Source: Mycobacterium lehmannii (GTDB lineage: Bacteria; Actinomycetota; Actinomycetes; Mycobacteriales; Mycobacteriaceae). Taken from it: a stretch of DNA of 64,000 bases. Where the stretch lies: assembly GCF_002245535.1 (NCBI RefSeq), contig NZ_NKCN01000017.1:56307-120306 (forward strand), given 5' to 3'. The notes under the pieces were generated by a model. It was not told the origin of the DNA and did no database searches. It saw nothing but the letters and a program-made list of their open reading frames with translations. A program made the translations under genes and the position numbers. Shown in pieces: positions 26,501-33,840 of this stretch. Every line of letters starts with the position of its first letter. Position 1 is the stretch's first letter.

Positions 26501-28246
26501 ACGGCGGATCCGGCCGAGTTGCGTGCCACGATGGCCGAGCGGCTGCCGGCGTACATGGTGCCGTCAGCGGTGGTTGCCCTCGAGGCGTTGCCGTTGACGG
26601 TCAACGGAAAGCTCAACCGGCGGGCCCTGCCGGCGCCGGAATATCGCAACGCCACCGAGTATCGGGCGCCCTCGAGCGCGGTCGAGGAGATTGTGGCCGG
26701 CATCTACGCCCAGGTATTGGGTGTGGAGCGGATCGGGGTCGATGATTCGTTCTTCGATCTGGGCGGCGACTCGATCTCGGCGATGCGGGTGACCGCCGCC
26801 ATCAACACCGCCCTCGACAGCCATCTGTCGGTGCATGCGTTGTTCGAGGCGCCGACGGTGGCCGGCTTGAGTCACCGACTGGAGGCCGCAGGGTCCGACG
26901 ATGCCAGCGCTGCCCTGTTCGAGCAGGTGCACGGGCGCGGTGCTACCGAGATCCACGCCCGCGATCTCACGTTGGACAAGTTCATCGATGCAGGCACTCT
27001 CGGGGTCGCGCCGGGGCTGCCCGGTCCCAACGCCGCAGTGCGCACCGTGTTGTTGACCGGAGCGACCGGATTCCTCGGGCGCTATCTGGCGCTACAGCTG
27101 CTCGAGCAGATGGAGCGAATCGACGGCAGGCTCATCTGCTTGGTGCGGGCCAAGTCGGATGATGAGGCGCGTCAGCGTCTCGAGAAGACGTTCGACAGTG
27201 GCGATCCGCACCTGTTGCGACGATTCCACGAACTCGCGGCCGGGCATCTGGACGTCATCGCCGGTGACAAAGGCCAAGCCAACCTGGGCCTGGATGAGCA
27301 CACCTGGCGGTACTTGACCGACACCGTTGACCTGATCGTCGATTCTGCGGCGGTGGTCAACAGCGCCCTGCCGTACAGCGAATTGTTCGGGCCCAACGTG
27401 GTGGGCACAGCCGAATTGATCCGTTTCGCGTTGACCGCCAAGGTCAAGCCGTACGCGTTCGTGTCAACCTCGGATGTCGGTCGTCAGATTGAGCCGTCGG
27501 CGTTCACCGAGGACGCTGATATCCGCGATATCAGCGCCACGAGGGTTGTCGATTCCGGGTACGCCAACGGCTACGGCAACAGCAAGTGGGCCGGCGAGGT
27601 GCTGCTGCGCGAAGCCCACGACCACTGTGGGCTGCCGGTTTCGGTTTTCCGCTCGGGCATGATCCTGGCCGACACCCGCTATGCGGGTCAGCTCAACGTG
27701 ACCGACATCGTCACCAGGATGGTGTTCAGTATCGTCGCAACCGGGGTGGCGCCGGTGTCGTTCTACCAGCGCGACGCCGCAGGCAAGCGCAGACGCGCCC
27801 ACTTTGACGGGCTGCCCGTCGATTTCGTCGCCGAGGCGATTTCAACTCTGGGCTCACAAACGGTGGACGGCTTCGAGACCTACCACGTGATGAACCCGCA
27901 CGACGACGGCATCGGACTCGACGAATACGTCGACTGGCTCATCGATGCCGGCTACCACATCGAACGCATCGACAACTTCGACGAATGGCTGCACCGCTTC
28001 GAAACCGCACTGCGCGCACTGCCCGATAAGAAGCGCCAGCAGTCGGTCCTGCAAATGCTGTTGATGATGCGGGCGCTCGGTTCTCTCCAGCCGCCGGAGC
28101 CGACCTTAGGCTCGTTTGCGCCAGCGGACCGGTTCCAGACCGCCGTGCGGGAGGCGAAGATCGGTCCCGAGGACGACATCCCGCATGTCTCGGCACCGGT
28201 CATCGTCAAATATGTCACCGACCTACAAATGCTCGGACTGCTGTAG
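20591..28246 (+). CDS. mps2: GPL non-ribosomal peptide synthetase Mps2, modules 3-4 with terminal reductase
   Basis: The protein has 2,551 residues; its ATG overlaps the mps1 stop. It starts in the C-A linker, so condensation for its first module comes from the end of Mps1. Domains: A3 (about 35-545), PCP3 (Ser569), E3 (HHLAVDG at 741), C4 (LTPLQQGLLF near 1095; HHIVIDGW near 1226), A4 (TSGTTGVPKG near 1682), PCP4 (Ser2061 in LGGDS), and a thioester reductase domain from about 2150 (GATGFLG at 2157; Tyr2328/Lys2332 in YGNSK). The reductase releases the chain as an alcohol, as known for alaninol in GPLs. The pockets read D-V-W-C-I-A-A-I-Y (A3) and D-V-W-Y-V-A-A-I-Y (A4); Ala is assigned by analogy with known GPLs, not by a classical code. 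A3 has PKA rather than PKG in its core motif. Confidence 0.95.
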   Translation: MSADPSRTLLSLDLFDDDEQDLLAEWGNHSVLTEPVRSRVSIPDMFATQVMRAPDAVALVCGEQSWTYRELDQASNRLANLLVEHDAGPGRSVALLIPRSAEAIISILGVLKSGAAYLPIDPAHPDERIKFMLGDAVPVVAVTTGDLRSRLDDSDVVVIDVDDSAVNHQPAVVSAAGPAPDDLAYMTYTSGTTGVPKAVAVTHANVASLVEVLHDDLPAGPGQVWSQWHSLVFDVSVWEIWGALLHGGRLVVVPESVASSPIDLHNLLITEKVSVLCQTPSAAGMLSPEGLESTTLIVAGEACPTELVDRWATGDRVMINAYGPTEATIYAAMSKPLVANAGVAPIGSPVPGAALFVLDQWLRPAAEGVVGELYVAGAGVAAGYVNRGGLTSSRFVACPFGGPGARMYRTGDLVRWGEDGQLQYLGRADEQVKIRGYRIELGEIQAALAKLDGVDHAAVIAREDRPGDKRLVGYITGTADPAELRGALAQRLPAYMVPTAIVVLETLPLTVNGKLDKRALPAPEYRSTAADYRAPSTQVEEILATIYAEVLGVDRVGVDDSFFDLGGDSILSMQVVGRARAAGLLCRPRDIFVEQTVARLAAATKVVGGEAAVIDEGIGPVVATPIMRWLQEVEGPVDEFNQTLIVQAPAAVTEADVAVVLQALLDRHASLRLYLDDDGAGQWSFTVPKPGTVTARDYLHVVDALTDEALVGARSRLNPGAGAMLSALWVSSTNQLVLMFHHLAVDGVSWRILLEDLNIAWVQHHSGQPIELPVGGTSFQHWASLLAEHALRPEVVAHADTWRRVEAAPAVLPAVQPDTDTYANAGQMSVPLDVDTTRRLLGEVPAAFHAGVQDILLIAFGLAWTEFLGGAQTPIAIDVEGHGRNEDLAADVDLSRTVGWFTTKSPVALSVGRLSWDQVASGDTALGVVIKDAKEQLRALPDGLTYGLLRYLNPDVDLAGPDPVIGFNYLGRLGAGAGDLGDDLWQLSEDSFALSDAVSAVAMPLMHTVELNAGTVDTDEGPQLQAAWTWTPSALDEDKVARLSRLWFQALAGICAHVRSGGGGLTPSDLAPARLTQSQIDDLCAEHDIADVLPLTPLQQGLLFHSAIARGTGDDVYAVQLDITVAGALDAHRFRDAVQNVVQRHPNLAARFTEEFGEPVQILPANPVMAWRYLDLRWDDRKSEAELDALCASERAAVCDLADRPTFRAALIRTAGNQHRFVLTFHHIVIDGWSMPILLQEILASYYGHRLPAAPSYRNFVTWLHGQDREAARAAWRQVLEGFETPTLVAPPGVPGPRGVESYRVPTELTRALGELARGCHTTVNTVLQAGWAQLLMALTGQHDVAFGTAVSGRPADLAGAEAMVGLMINTVPIRADMSAAATVGDLLEQLQRHHNDTVEHEHLALTEIHHAAGHEALFDTLFLYESYPIDTSALSGLQELAVTEFTNREYNHYPLSVMALPGHELGLRVEFDATVFSTTEIDAMIDRFQRILVSMTADATQRLAEIEVLDADECEELDAWANRAVLSRPVSTPMSIPARFEAQVARTPEAIAITFDGRSMTYGELDEAANRVATLLAMHGAGPGRSVALLVPRSDDAIVGMLAVLKTGAAYLPIDPAVPAARLEFMLADAAPVAAITTPELRSRLDGSGVPVVEVDDPAIDMYPSTTLLPPAPDDVAYLIYTSGTTGVPKGVAVTHHNVTQVLESLHADMPAGSGQVWSQWHSLVFDVSVWEIWGALLHGSRLVVVPESVAASPDHLHELLVAEGVTVLYQTPSAVGMLSPEGLESTTLVVAGEACPSEVVDRWAPGRVMLNAYGPTETTIYAAISAPLVTGSSVVPIGSPVPGGATFVLDEWLRPVAAGVVGELYLGGRGVSLGYVNRSELTASRFVACPFGEPGARMYRTGDLVRWNSDGQLEYLGRADDQVKIRGYRIELGEIQAVLAALDGVDQAAVIAREDRPGDKRLVGYITGTADPAELRATMAERLPAYMVPSAVVALEALPLTVNGKLNRRALPAPEYRNATEYRAPSSAVEEIVAGIYAQVLGVERIGVDDSFFDLGGDSISAMRVTAAINTALDSHLSVHALFEAPTVAGLSHRLEAAGSDDASAALFEQVHGRGATEIHARDLTLDKFIDAGTLGVAPGLPGPNAAVRTVLLTGATGFLGRYLALQLLEQMERIDGRLICLVRAKSDDEARQRLEKTFDSGDPHLLRRFHELAAGHLDVIAGDKGQANLGLDEHTWRYLTDTVDLIVDSAAVVNSALPYSELFGPNVVGTAELIRFALTAKVKPYAFVSTSDVGRQIEPSAFTEDADIRDISATRVVDSGYANGYGNSKWAGEVLLREAHDHCGLPVSVFRSGMILADTRYAGQLNVTDIVTRMVFSIVATGVAPVSFYQRDAAGKRRRAHFDGLPVDFVAEAISTLGSQTVDGFETYHVMNPHDDGIGLDEYVDWLIDAGYHIERIDNFDEWLHRFETALRALPDKKRQQSVLQMLLMMRALGSLQPPEPTLGSFAPADRFQTAVREAKIGPEDDIPHVSAPVIVKYVTDLQMLGLL
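20651..23955 (+). repeat. 3,305-bp duplicated A-PCP-E block, copy 1 (in mps2)
   Basis: This block matches 41774-45078 with a constant offset of 21,123 bp at both ends, so there are no net insertions or deletions. Translations agree throughout in the coding frame and in the other frames I compared, which implies near-perfect or perfect DNA identity. It covers residues 21-1122: A3, PCP3, E3 and the first part of C4. Identity ends sharply at both edges. Confidence 0.93.
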
Positions 28247-28248
28247 GT

Positions 28249-29043
28249 ATGTGGGGTTCTCTTCTCGGTCTGGCGCTTCTGATATCGCTGAATCCGGTTC
28301 TCCTCGGGTTCATCCTTCTCATCATTTCGCGGCCACGTCCCGTCCAGAATTTGTTCTTCTACTGGGCGGGCGCTATGACCGTTAACATCCCGTTGTTTCT
28401 AGTCCCATTGACGCTGCTACATGTGACGCCCGGGTTCGCCTCATTCGCGGACAACTTGGCCGCCCCAGAAGCATCGAGCGGCACGTTCCAGCCGATTCCT
28501 CTGGGCATGGGTGTCGTGCTTCTCTCGGTTGCCGCGATAATGGCGGTTCGCCCCCGCCTGCGTGAGCGCGCAAGTGCACGCGTGAGTAATGGCAACGCAA
28601 ATTCGGTGGCGGAGTCTGATACCCGGGCCGAAAAGTCGAGACCCCGCGGCCGCTGGACAGAGAAGGCGTCCAATGCGTTCGCCGCCATCCGACGGGCATT
28701 GGACCGGCTCGGCAAAATTTGGGAGAACGGGTCGCTGTGGGTGGCGTTCGTCTTCGGCATGCTGTATCTGCCATCGGCGACGCTTGTGTTGCTCATTGAT
28801 ACCACGATCGTCGCTTCGGGAGCGGGCATCGGCGAGCAGGTAATCGCCGCGATTGCATTCATCGTCGGCTTTCTGGCGGTCCTGGAAATTGTACTGATCA
28901 GCTACGTCGTTGTACCGACGCAAACACAAGCTGTCCTCCGACCATTACATGAGTGGGCAAGTGCTCACAATCGACAGATCCTCACGGTCTTTTTCACTCT
29001 GGTTGGCCTCTGGCAACTTAGCAAAGGTCTCGGCGTCGTGTAA
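28249..29043 (+). CDS. gap: Gap-family integral membrane protein (GPL addressing protein)
   Basis: The protein has 264 residues, starting two bases after the mps2 stop, so it is cotranscribed with the synthetase. It has about six hydrophobic segments: an N-terminal pair (LLGLALLISLNPVLLGFILL, then FFYWAGAMTVNIPLFLVPL), a third near 90, a central charged hydrophilic loop (about 105-155) and three more at the C-terminus. The motif SLNPV and the segment ENGSLWVAFVFG are shared with the paralogue at 40224. In M. smegmatis Gap is required for GPL transport to the surface; assignment here rests on membrane layout and the position directly after mps2. Confidence 0.85.
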   Translation: MWGSLLGLALLISLNPVLLGFILLIISRPRPVQNLFFYWAGAMTVNIPLFLVPLTLLHVTPGFASFADNLAAPEASSGTFQPIPLGMGVVLLSVAAIMAVRPRLRERASARVSNGNANSVAESDTRAEKSRPRGRWTEKASNAFAAIRRALDRLGKIWENGSLWVAFVFGMLYLPSATLVLLIDTTIVASGAGIGEQVIAAIAFIVGFLAVLEIVLISYVVVPTQTQAVLRPLHEWASAHNRQILTVFFTLVGLWQLSKGLGVV

Positions 29044-29290
29044 CGGAGCGTGGACGTCAGCCTTCGTGCGGCGGCTCTCAAGAGATAGACCCCAATGAGG
29101 CGGACCCGAGTTCGCATGCTGAGGATCTAGATATGGGGAACGTTTTCGTTCTCTGGAGGCACCCCAATGGTGGGACGTCGACGGAGTGCGCCATGAGAAC
29201 ACCGTTGATTGGCGCTTGCGGAAATCCACCAGACGGTTCAGGCTGAAAAATGATGTCCGTCGGGGTGAGGGCGAAGGAGAGGATCTTCAC

Positions 29291-29629
29291 GTGATCAAAG
29301 CGAAGTCGACCTTGCTAGGTTTGTTTCTCGCTGTTTCGCTTTCTTCATTGGTCGCCGGGGGCGGAACCGCATCTGCGCAACCCGACTATGGGCCGCTCAT
29401 CAACACGACCTGCACCTACGATCAGGCCCTTGCAGCTGTACACGCTGAGAATCCGATCGCGGCGCAGTACTTAGACTCATCGCCGCCGAACCTCGAGTTC
29501 CTACGCATGTTTCTTGCCGCTTCGCCGGAAGGACGCGCTAATCTCATCCGCCAGGTCGAGAATAATCCCGGTGCAGCCGAGGCCTTTCCGGTCATCCAGC
29601 AGATGTTCGCCAGCTGCCACAAATACTGA
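29291..29629 (+). CDS. Small secreted TB8.4/hemophore-like protein
   Basis: The protein has 112 residues from a GTG with a strong AAGGAGAGG site eight bases upstream. It has a signal peptide (LLGLFLAVSLSSLVAGG) with likely cleavage after ASA-29. The mature part resembles TB8.4 (Rv1174c)-type hemophore-related proteins: NTTCTY near its start and a Cys near the end (C41 and C109, likely a disulfide). The family is small, secreted and antigenic in M. tuberculosis; haem-related function is suggested for relatives but not shown here. A close paralogue faces it at 29845-30186. No link to GPL synthesis can be read from the sequence. Confidence 0.8.
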   Translation: MIKAKSTLLGLFLAVSLSSLVAGGGTASAQPDYGPLINTTCTYDQALAAVHAENPIAAQYLDSSPPNLEFLRMFLAASPEGRANLIRQVENNPGAAEAFPVIQQMFASCHKY

Positions 29630-29708
29630 CGAACTTGTCCGTAAACCTGATCGGTGGGACACATCTCGCCGGGGGCTGTCTAGACAGCCTTTCAAACACT
29701 TCAGACAC

Positions 29709-29772
29709 GTAAAGACCTCCGAGGTGGACGCTCGCGCGTAGTGATGCAGCGAGCAATCTCGGAGGTCTTTAC
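29709..29772. terminator. Long inverted repeat between convergent genes; probable bidirectional terminator
   Basis: Perfect 15-bp arms, GTAAAGACCTCCGAG (29709-29723) and its reverse complement (29758-29772), enclose 34 bp that contain a second nested pair (GCTCGC/GCGAGC). It lies between two convergent genes and has A/T-rich outer ends on both strands, as expected for a terminator working both ways. Alternatively it is a tiny mobile-element remnant; no flanking target duplication was identified. Confidence 0.6.
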
Positions 29773-29844
29773 CGTCTCATCTCCTGGCGAGGCATGCGCA
29801 CGGCTGCTACAGGCGTCGACAGCAGCCTGCCGCGAGCCGTCAGG

Positions 29845-30186
29845 TCAGTAATTGACGCAGTTCGTCATCATCTGTTGAAAGACCGGCAGCGCCTGATCGA
29901 TACCCGGGTTGTTCTTAATCCTGTTCAGGAGGTCAACACGTTCGTCCGGTGACGCTGCCATGTACATCTGAAGGAATTGAAGGTTCGGCGGAGACGCGTC
30001 CAGGTACTCCGCGGCCATCGGATTTTCAGCGTGCACAGAGGCTATCGCCTGCTCGTAGGTGCAGGTCGTGTTGATCATAGGGCCGTAATCAGGATCAGCG
30101 GTAGCCGATCCCGCGCCCGCGCTGAGTGCCAGCGCCAGGGCGCCGCCCGCTCCGACTGCGAGCTTGATTAAGAAGCTGTGTGCCAT
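29845..30186 (-). CDS. Small secreted TB8.4/hemophore-like protein, paralogue
   Basis: The protein has 113 residues; the ATG at 30186 was chosen because AGGAGGGG lies just upstream and a signal peptide follows (FLIKLAVGAGGALALALSAGAG, cleavage likely after ATA-30). The mature protein is a clear paralogue of the product of 29291-29629: both share DPDYGP- or QPDYGP-like starts, NTTCTY, VHAENP and SPPNL, plus two Cys (C42 and C110). The two genes are convergent, so this is an inverted rather than tandem duplication. Confidence 0.82.
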   Translation of the reverse strand: MAHSFLIKLAVGAGGALALALSAGAGSATADPDYGPMINTTCTYEQAIASVHAENPMAAEYLDASPPNLQFLQMYMAASPDERVDLLNRIKNNPGIDQALPVFQQMMTNCVNY

Positions 30187-30682
30187 TGAATGTCCCCTCC
30201 TATTGCTAGCCGACTCTGGGGCCTCTATCCCCATGGCGGCGGTACTACCCAGCAACTTACCCGTCTCAAACTTTCAGACGAGACTTACGCACTTCATATC
30301 CATTATCTGCCTGCCCGTCCAAACTGTTACAGGTCATGAGCAGTGTTGATTGCACGGGTTTCACTTTGCGATGCCGACGATGCGTCGTGGCCACGTCCGG
30401 CGCAGACGACGGCATTTTGGCTGAATGGGACGCACGGGGCGGACTCGCGGCGGGCACTGCCTGCACGATCACACCCTGTAAGGGGCGCAGCCACCTGGGC
30501 GCGCGCAGCGACACATGCGACGACGGCCAGCGTGCGGGCGATCCGCGGCCTTACACCGCGTCGATGGGTCACTGGACGGGGACTAAGCTCGCCGGAGTGT
30601 GTTGGAGAAATCGACGACCTCCGCCCGTCCCTGGCTGGTCCGCTCGAGCCCCTTACACGACATCGGAAGACGAGGATAGGTG
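30187..30682. other. Intergenic region before the first GT1-type gene
   Basis: About 500 bp between the divergent secreted-protein gene and the glycosyltransferase. Short open frames overlap on both strands without family motifs or convincing ribosome-binding sites. It presumably carries the two divergent promoters, but no clear -35/-10 pair was identified. Confidence 0.4.
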
Positions 30683-31939
30683 ATGAAATTCGCCTTGGCA
30701 TGTTATGGAACTCGCGGCGATGTCGAGCCGTCTGCGGCTGTCGCCCGCGAATTATTAGCCAGGGGTCACGAAGTTCGGATGGCTGTACCGCGCGAGCTCA
30801 TCGCTTTCGTTGAAGGGGCAGGCATTGAAGCCGTCCCATACGGACCGCCGATGAAGGACTTCTTGGACGACGAGTTCCTGCGCAACTTCTGGACGGGGTT
30901 CGCCCGAAATCCAGCCCGACTCCTGCGCGACCTATGGAAACCCATCATCCGGTACTGGGAGGAGGTGAGCACGACCCTCGTCTCCGTGGCCGAGGGGGTT
31001 GATCTTCTATCCTCCGGCATAAATTTCGAGCAGCCGGTCGCAAATGTCGCCGAGCACTACGACATCCCGTTCGTGACCCTGCACGACTTCCCGATGCGTC
31101 CGAACGGCAAACTCCTACCGAACTTGCCGTCGGTGCTAGTCCGCAACGTCGGAAAACTCACTGAGTGGCTTTTTTGGCGATCGACGAAGAAGGTTGAAAA
31201 CCACCAGCGGCGGCTGCTGAACCTACCCGAAGCCAAACGTCCAGCGCCGCAGAGATTCCTCGAACGCGGATCGCTGGAGATCCAAGGATATGACGAAGCC
31301 TGCTTCCCAGGCCTTGCTGCAGAATGGGCCAAGTGGCGCAGGCAGCGACCGTTCGTTGGCACGCTAACGCTGGCATTGCCGACGGACGCCGACGACGAGA
31401 TTGCTTCATGGATTGCAGCAGGGACACCGCCCGTGTTCTTTGCCCCCGGCAGCATCCCGGTTGAATCACCCGCCGAGATCGTCGAACTGATCAGCTCAGC
31501 ATGTGCAGACCTAGGTGAGCGGGCATTGATTTGCTCCTTCGGGACTGACTTCAGCGACGCTCCACGCTTCGAGAATGTGAAGGTGGCCGACACCGTCAAC
31601 TTTGGAACAGTTTTTCCGGCCTGCCGTGGCGCTGTGCATCATGGTGGTTCGGGTACGACGGCGGCGGTCCTACGCGCCGGATTACCGTCCCTGGTCCTCT
31701 GGAACTCAGGTCAACAGAGATACTGGGCCGCCCAAGTGCAAGAGTTGAAGGTAGGTGTTTCCCGGCATTTTTCCGCAACCACCCGGAACACTTTGGTTTC
31801 CGATCTCAATCGGGTGCTTGATCCCGAATGCATCCGCCGCGCCGCAGAGCTCGCGGCTCGCATGACGGATCCCTCGAAAAGCGTCGCTCAAGCCGCTGAT
31901 CTGTTCGAGGATGCGGTCCGTCGGCATAAAATCGAGTAA
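30683..31939 (+). CDS. GT1-type glycosyltransferase (GPL Gtf-like), paralogue A
   Basis: The protein has 418 residues. The ATG at 30683 is preferred over the GTG one codon earlier because both paralogues begin MKxxxAxxGTRGD. The N-terminal Rossmann half begins KFALACYGTRGDVEP; the C-terminal donor-binding half has the AVHHGGSGTT motif (His319/His320) typical of UDPGT-like antibiotic and GPL glycosyltransferases. In M. smegmatis and the M. avium complex, similar Gtf/Rtf enzymes add 6-deoxytalose to allo-Thr and rhamnose to alaninol. Which sugar this one adds cannot be read from the sequence. Compared with the other two paralogues it has FAPGSIP where they have FGSM. Confidence 0.88.
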   Translation: MKFALACYGTRGDVEPSAAVARELLARGHEVRMAVPRELIAFVEGAGIEAVPYGPPMKDFLDDEFLRNFWTGFARNPARLLRDLWKPIIRYWEEVSTTLVSVAEGVDLLSSGINFEQPVANVAEHYDIPFVTLHDFPMRPNGKLLPNLPSVLVRNVGKLTEWLFWRSTKKVENHQRRLLNLPEAKRPAPQRFLERGSLEIQGYDEACFPGLAAEWAKWRRQRPFVGTLTLALPTDADDEIASWIAAGTPPVFFAPGSIPVESPAEIVELISSACADLGERALICSFGTDFSDAPRFENVKVADTVNFGTVFPACRGAVHHGGSGTTAAVLRAGLPSLVLWNSGQQRYWAAQVQELKVGVSRHFSATTRNTLVSDLNRVLDPECIRRAAELAARMTDPSKSVAQAADLFEDAVRRHKIE

Positions 31940-32513
31940 CGGACGCTCCCCCGACAAAGACGAGTATGAATTCAACACGCGCTATGCGCGCACTCACGAC
32001 GGATGTGCGCCGACCGCGGCGAGTTTCGTCTGATGTTCACGAACCCGACGCTCCAGCAGAATGAGGCACCAGTAGATTGGTTGACACTCGTACTAGGTTC
32101 ATGGGCTTAGACATCGGGAACGAACGTTGCGACTCTAGTGATCGTCGGCGACAAGCAGGGGACTAAGCACCTGGAACGTATGTGCGGATGGGAGTCGGTC
32201 GTTCCCCTCGTCATCGAAAAATGATGGGTGGGAGTTCGGCGCGAACTCCAATCAGATGTGCAATGTAACCGCCTCAACTCGTATCGTGCGCACGGGAGGT
32301 CGTCGCATCGAATTCATGGTAGGTGCATCCGCCCGCAGACCCCGGCCGCCGGATCGGTTGTGCGCCGATAGCGGGATCCTTGCTAGTGTCGGGGCGGTTA
32401 GCGACCTCTACCCATCCTGGGGTCGCCGTCATGCCTCGCCCGAATCGCGTCTAAGCTCTTCAGCCAGGGGATAGCATCGCCGAAGGCGAATTCATGCCAG
32501 AATAGGGGGCAAC
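31940..32513. other. Intergenic region before the C-methyltransferase
   Basis: About 570 bp with no supported gene on either strand. Open frames are short, with no recognisable domain. An AGGGGGC ribosome-binding site for the next gene lies at its right end (about 32502-32509). Confidence 0.4.
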
Positions 32514-33737
32514 TTGTCCGACCATAGCTGTCGTCTTTGCGGCGGGGCACTTCATGAGGTGGTCGATCTCGGTCGTCAGCCCGTATCGAACGCGTTTGTG
32601 AAGGCCGAAGACGCCGACCAAGTGCCCTCTTTTAGACTCGCCGTCGGACTCTGCAAGTCATGCACAATGGTGCAGCAGCTCGAAGAAGTCCCGCCAAGCC
32701 AAATGTATCGCGCGGATTATCCGTACCGTGCCTCTGGCTCCAAGATGATACGGAGGCATTTCGAGGAGGTCGCCCGGCACATAATTCAGACATGTCCCGG
32801 CGACGACGACAAGTTCGTAGTCGAAATTGGCAGCAACGATGGCGTCATGCTGAAGACCCTCAGTGAAGCCGGGATGCGGCACCTCGGAGTTGACCCAGCC
32901 GCTAGCGCAGCGGACGTGGCTCGATCGCGGGGAATCAATATTCGCACCGATTTCTTCAACGCATCGACCGCTGAAGAGGTATACGCAGAAAATGGCCATG
33001 CGAACCTGATCTTCTCGGCCAATACATTCAGTCATATCTCGTATTTGGATTCGATTTTCCACGGGGTGGACTCATTGCTCGCGCCTGATGGTCTCTTTGT
33101 TTTCGAAGATCGTTCGCTCGCCGACATTCTCCGTAACAATTACTTCGACCAGATTTACGACGAGCACATCTACTTGTTTTCAGTCACGTCGGTCCAGGCG
33201 ATGGCTGCTCGTTTTGGCTTCGAACTGGTCGATGCGGAGCATCTCCCGCTGCACGGAGGATCCATCCGCTACACGGTCGCTCGTGCGGGTACGCGAGCAC
33301 CGAGCACGGCCGTTGGAAACTTCCTAGCGCAGGAGAAGGCGGAGGGGCTTACTGAAGAAGCCACGTATGTGCGATTCTCGGCGGACATTGATCGCATCAA
33401 GAAGGACCTTGTCTCGCTCCTCGAAAGGATACGCGCGGAGGGTCGGCGGGTTGTCGGATACGGGGCTACGTCGAGGAGCGCGACCGTTTTGAATTACTGC
33501 GGGATCGGTCCGGAACTACTTCCGCTGGTATGCGATTCGACACCAGAGAAGCAAGGCCGTGTCACGCCAGGATCGAATATCCCGGTTTGCGCGCCGGAGG
33601 TCTTTTCGGACCCATACCCCGACTACGCGTTGCTGTTCGCCTGGAACCACGCCGACGAAATCAAGGCGAAGGAGCACGTCTTCCAGGAGCGCGGCGGGCG
33701 GTGGATCGTCTATGTGCCCGACGTCCATCTAGTGTGA
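32514..33737 (+). CDS. NDP-sugar C-methyltransferase (TylCIII-like)
   Basis: The protein has 407 residues from a TTG start, chosen because AGGGGGC precedes it and the only nearby upstream ATG meets a stop at once. It has the three-part layout of NDP-hexose C-methyltransferases: an N-terminal zinc-binding region (C6, C9, C47, C50), a SAM-binding core with VVEIGSNDGVML (near 102-113), and YDEHIYLFS followed by a C-terminal domain (GRRVVGYGATSRSATVLNY). Known members methylate carbon 3 of keto-deoxysugars, giving branched sugars. Its presence suggests the organism makes a C-methyl-branched sugar, possibly for the GPL. Confidence 0.85.
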   Translation: MSDHSCRLCGGALHEVVDLGRQPVSNAFVKAEDADQVPSFRLAVGLCKSCTMVQQLEEVPPSQMYRADYPYRASGSKMIRRHFEEVARHIIQTCPGDDDKFVVEIGSNDGVMLKTLSEAGMRHLGVDPAASAADVARSRGINIRTDFFNASTAEEVYAENGHANLIFSANTFSHISYLDSIFHGVDSLLAPDGLFVFEDRSLADILRNNYFDQIYDEHIYLFSVTSVQAMAARFGFELVDAEHLPLHGGSIRYTVARAGTRAPSTAVGNFLAQEKAEGLTEEATYVRFSADIDRIKKDLVSLLERIRAEGRRVVGYGATSRSATVLNYCGIGPELLPLVCDSTPEKQGRVTPGSNIPVCAPEVFSDPYPDYALLFAWNHADEIKAKEHVFQERGGRWIVYVPDVHLV

Positions 33738-33840
33738 TGGCCGTCTGAGTCGAAAGTGCTCCCACCGATGAATGGTCGAGCACCTGGGTCTCGGGTTTCA
33801 TGTTCTCACAGCACATTCGCTCTAGCCGAGCGCGAGATCG

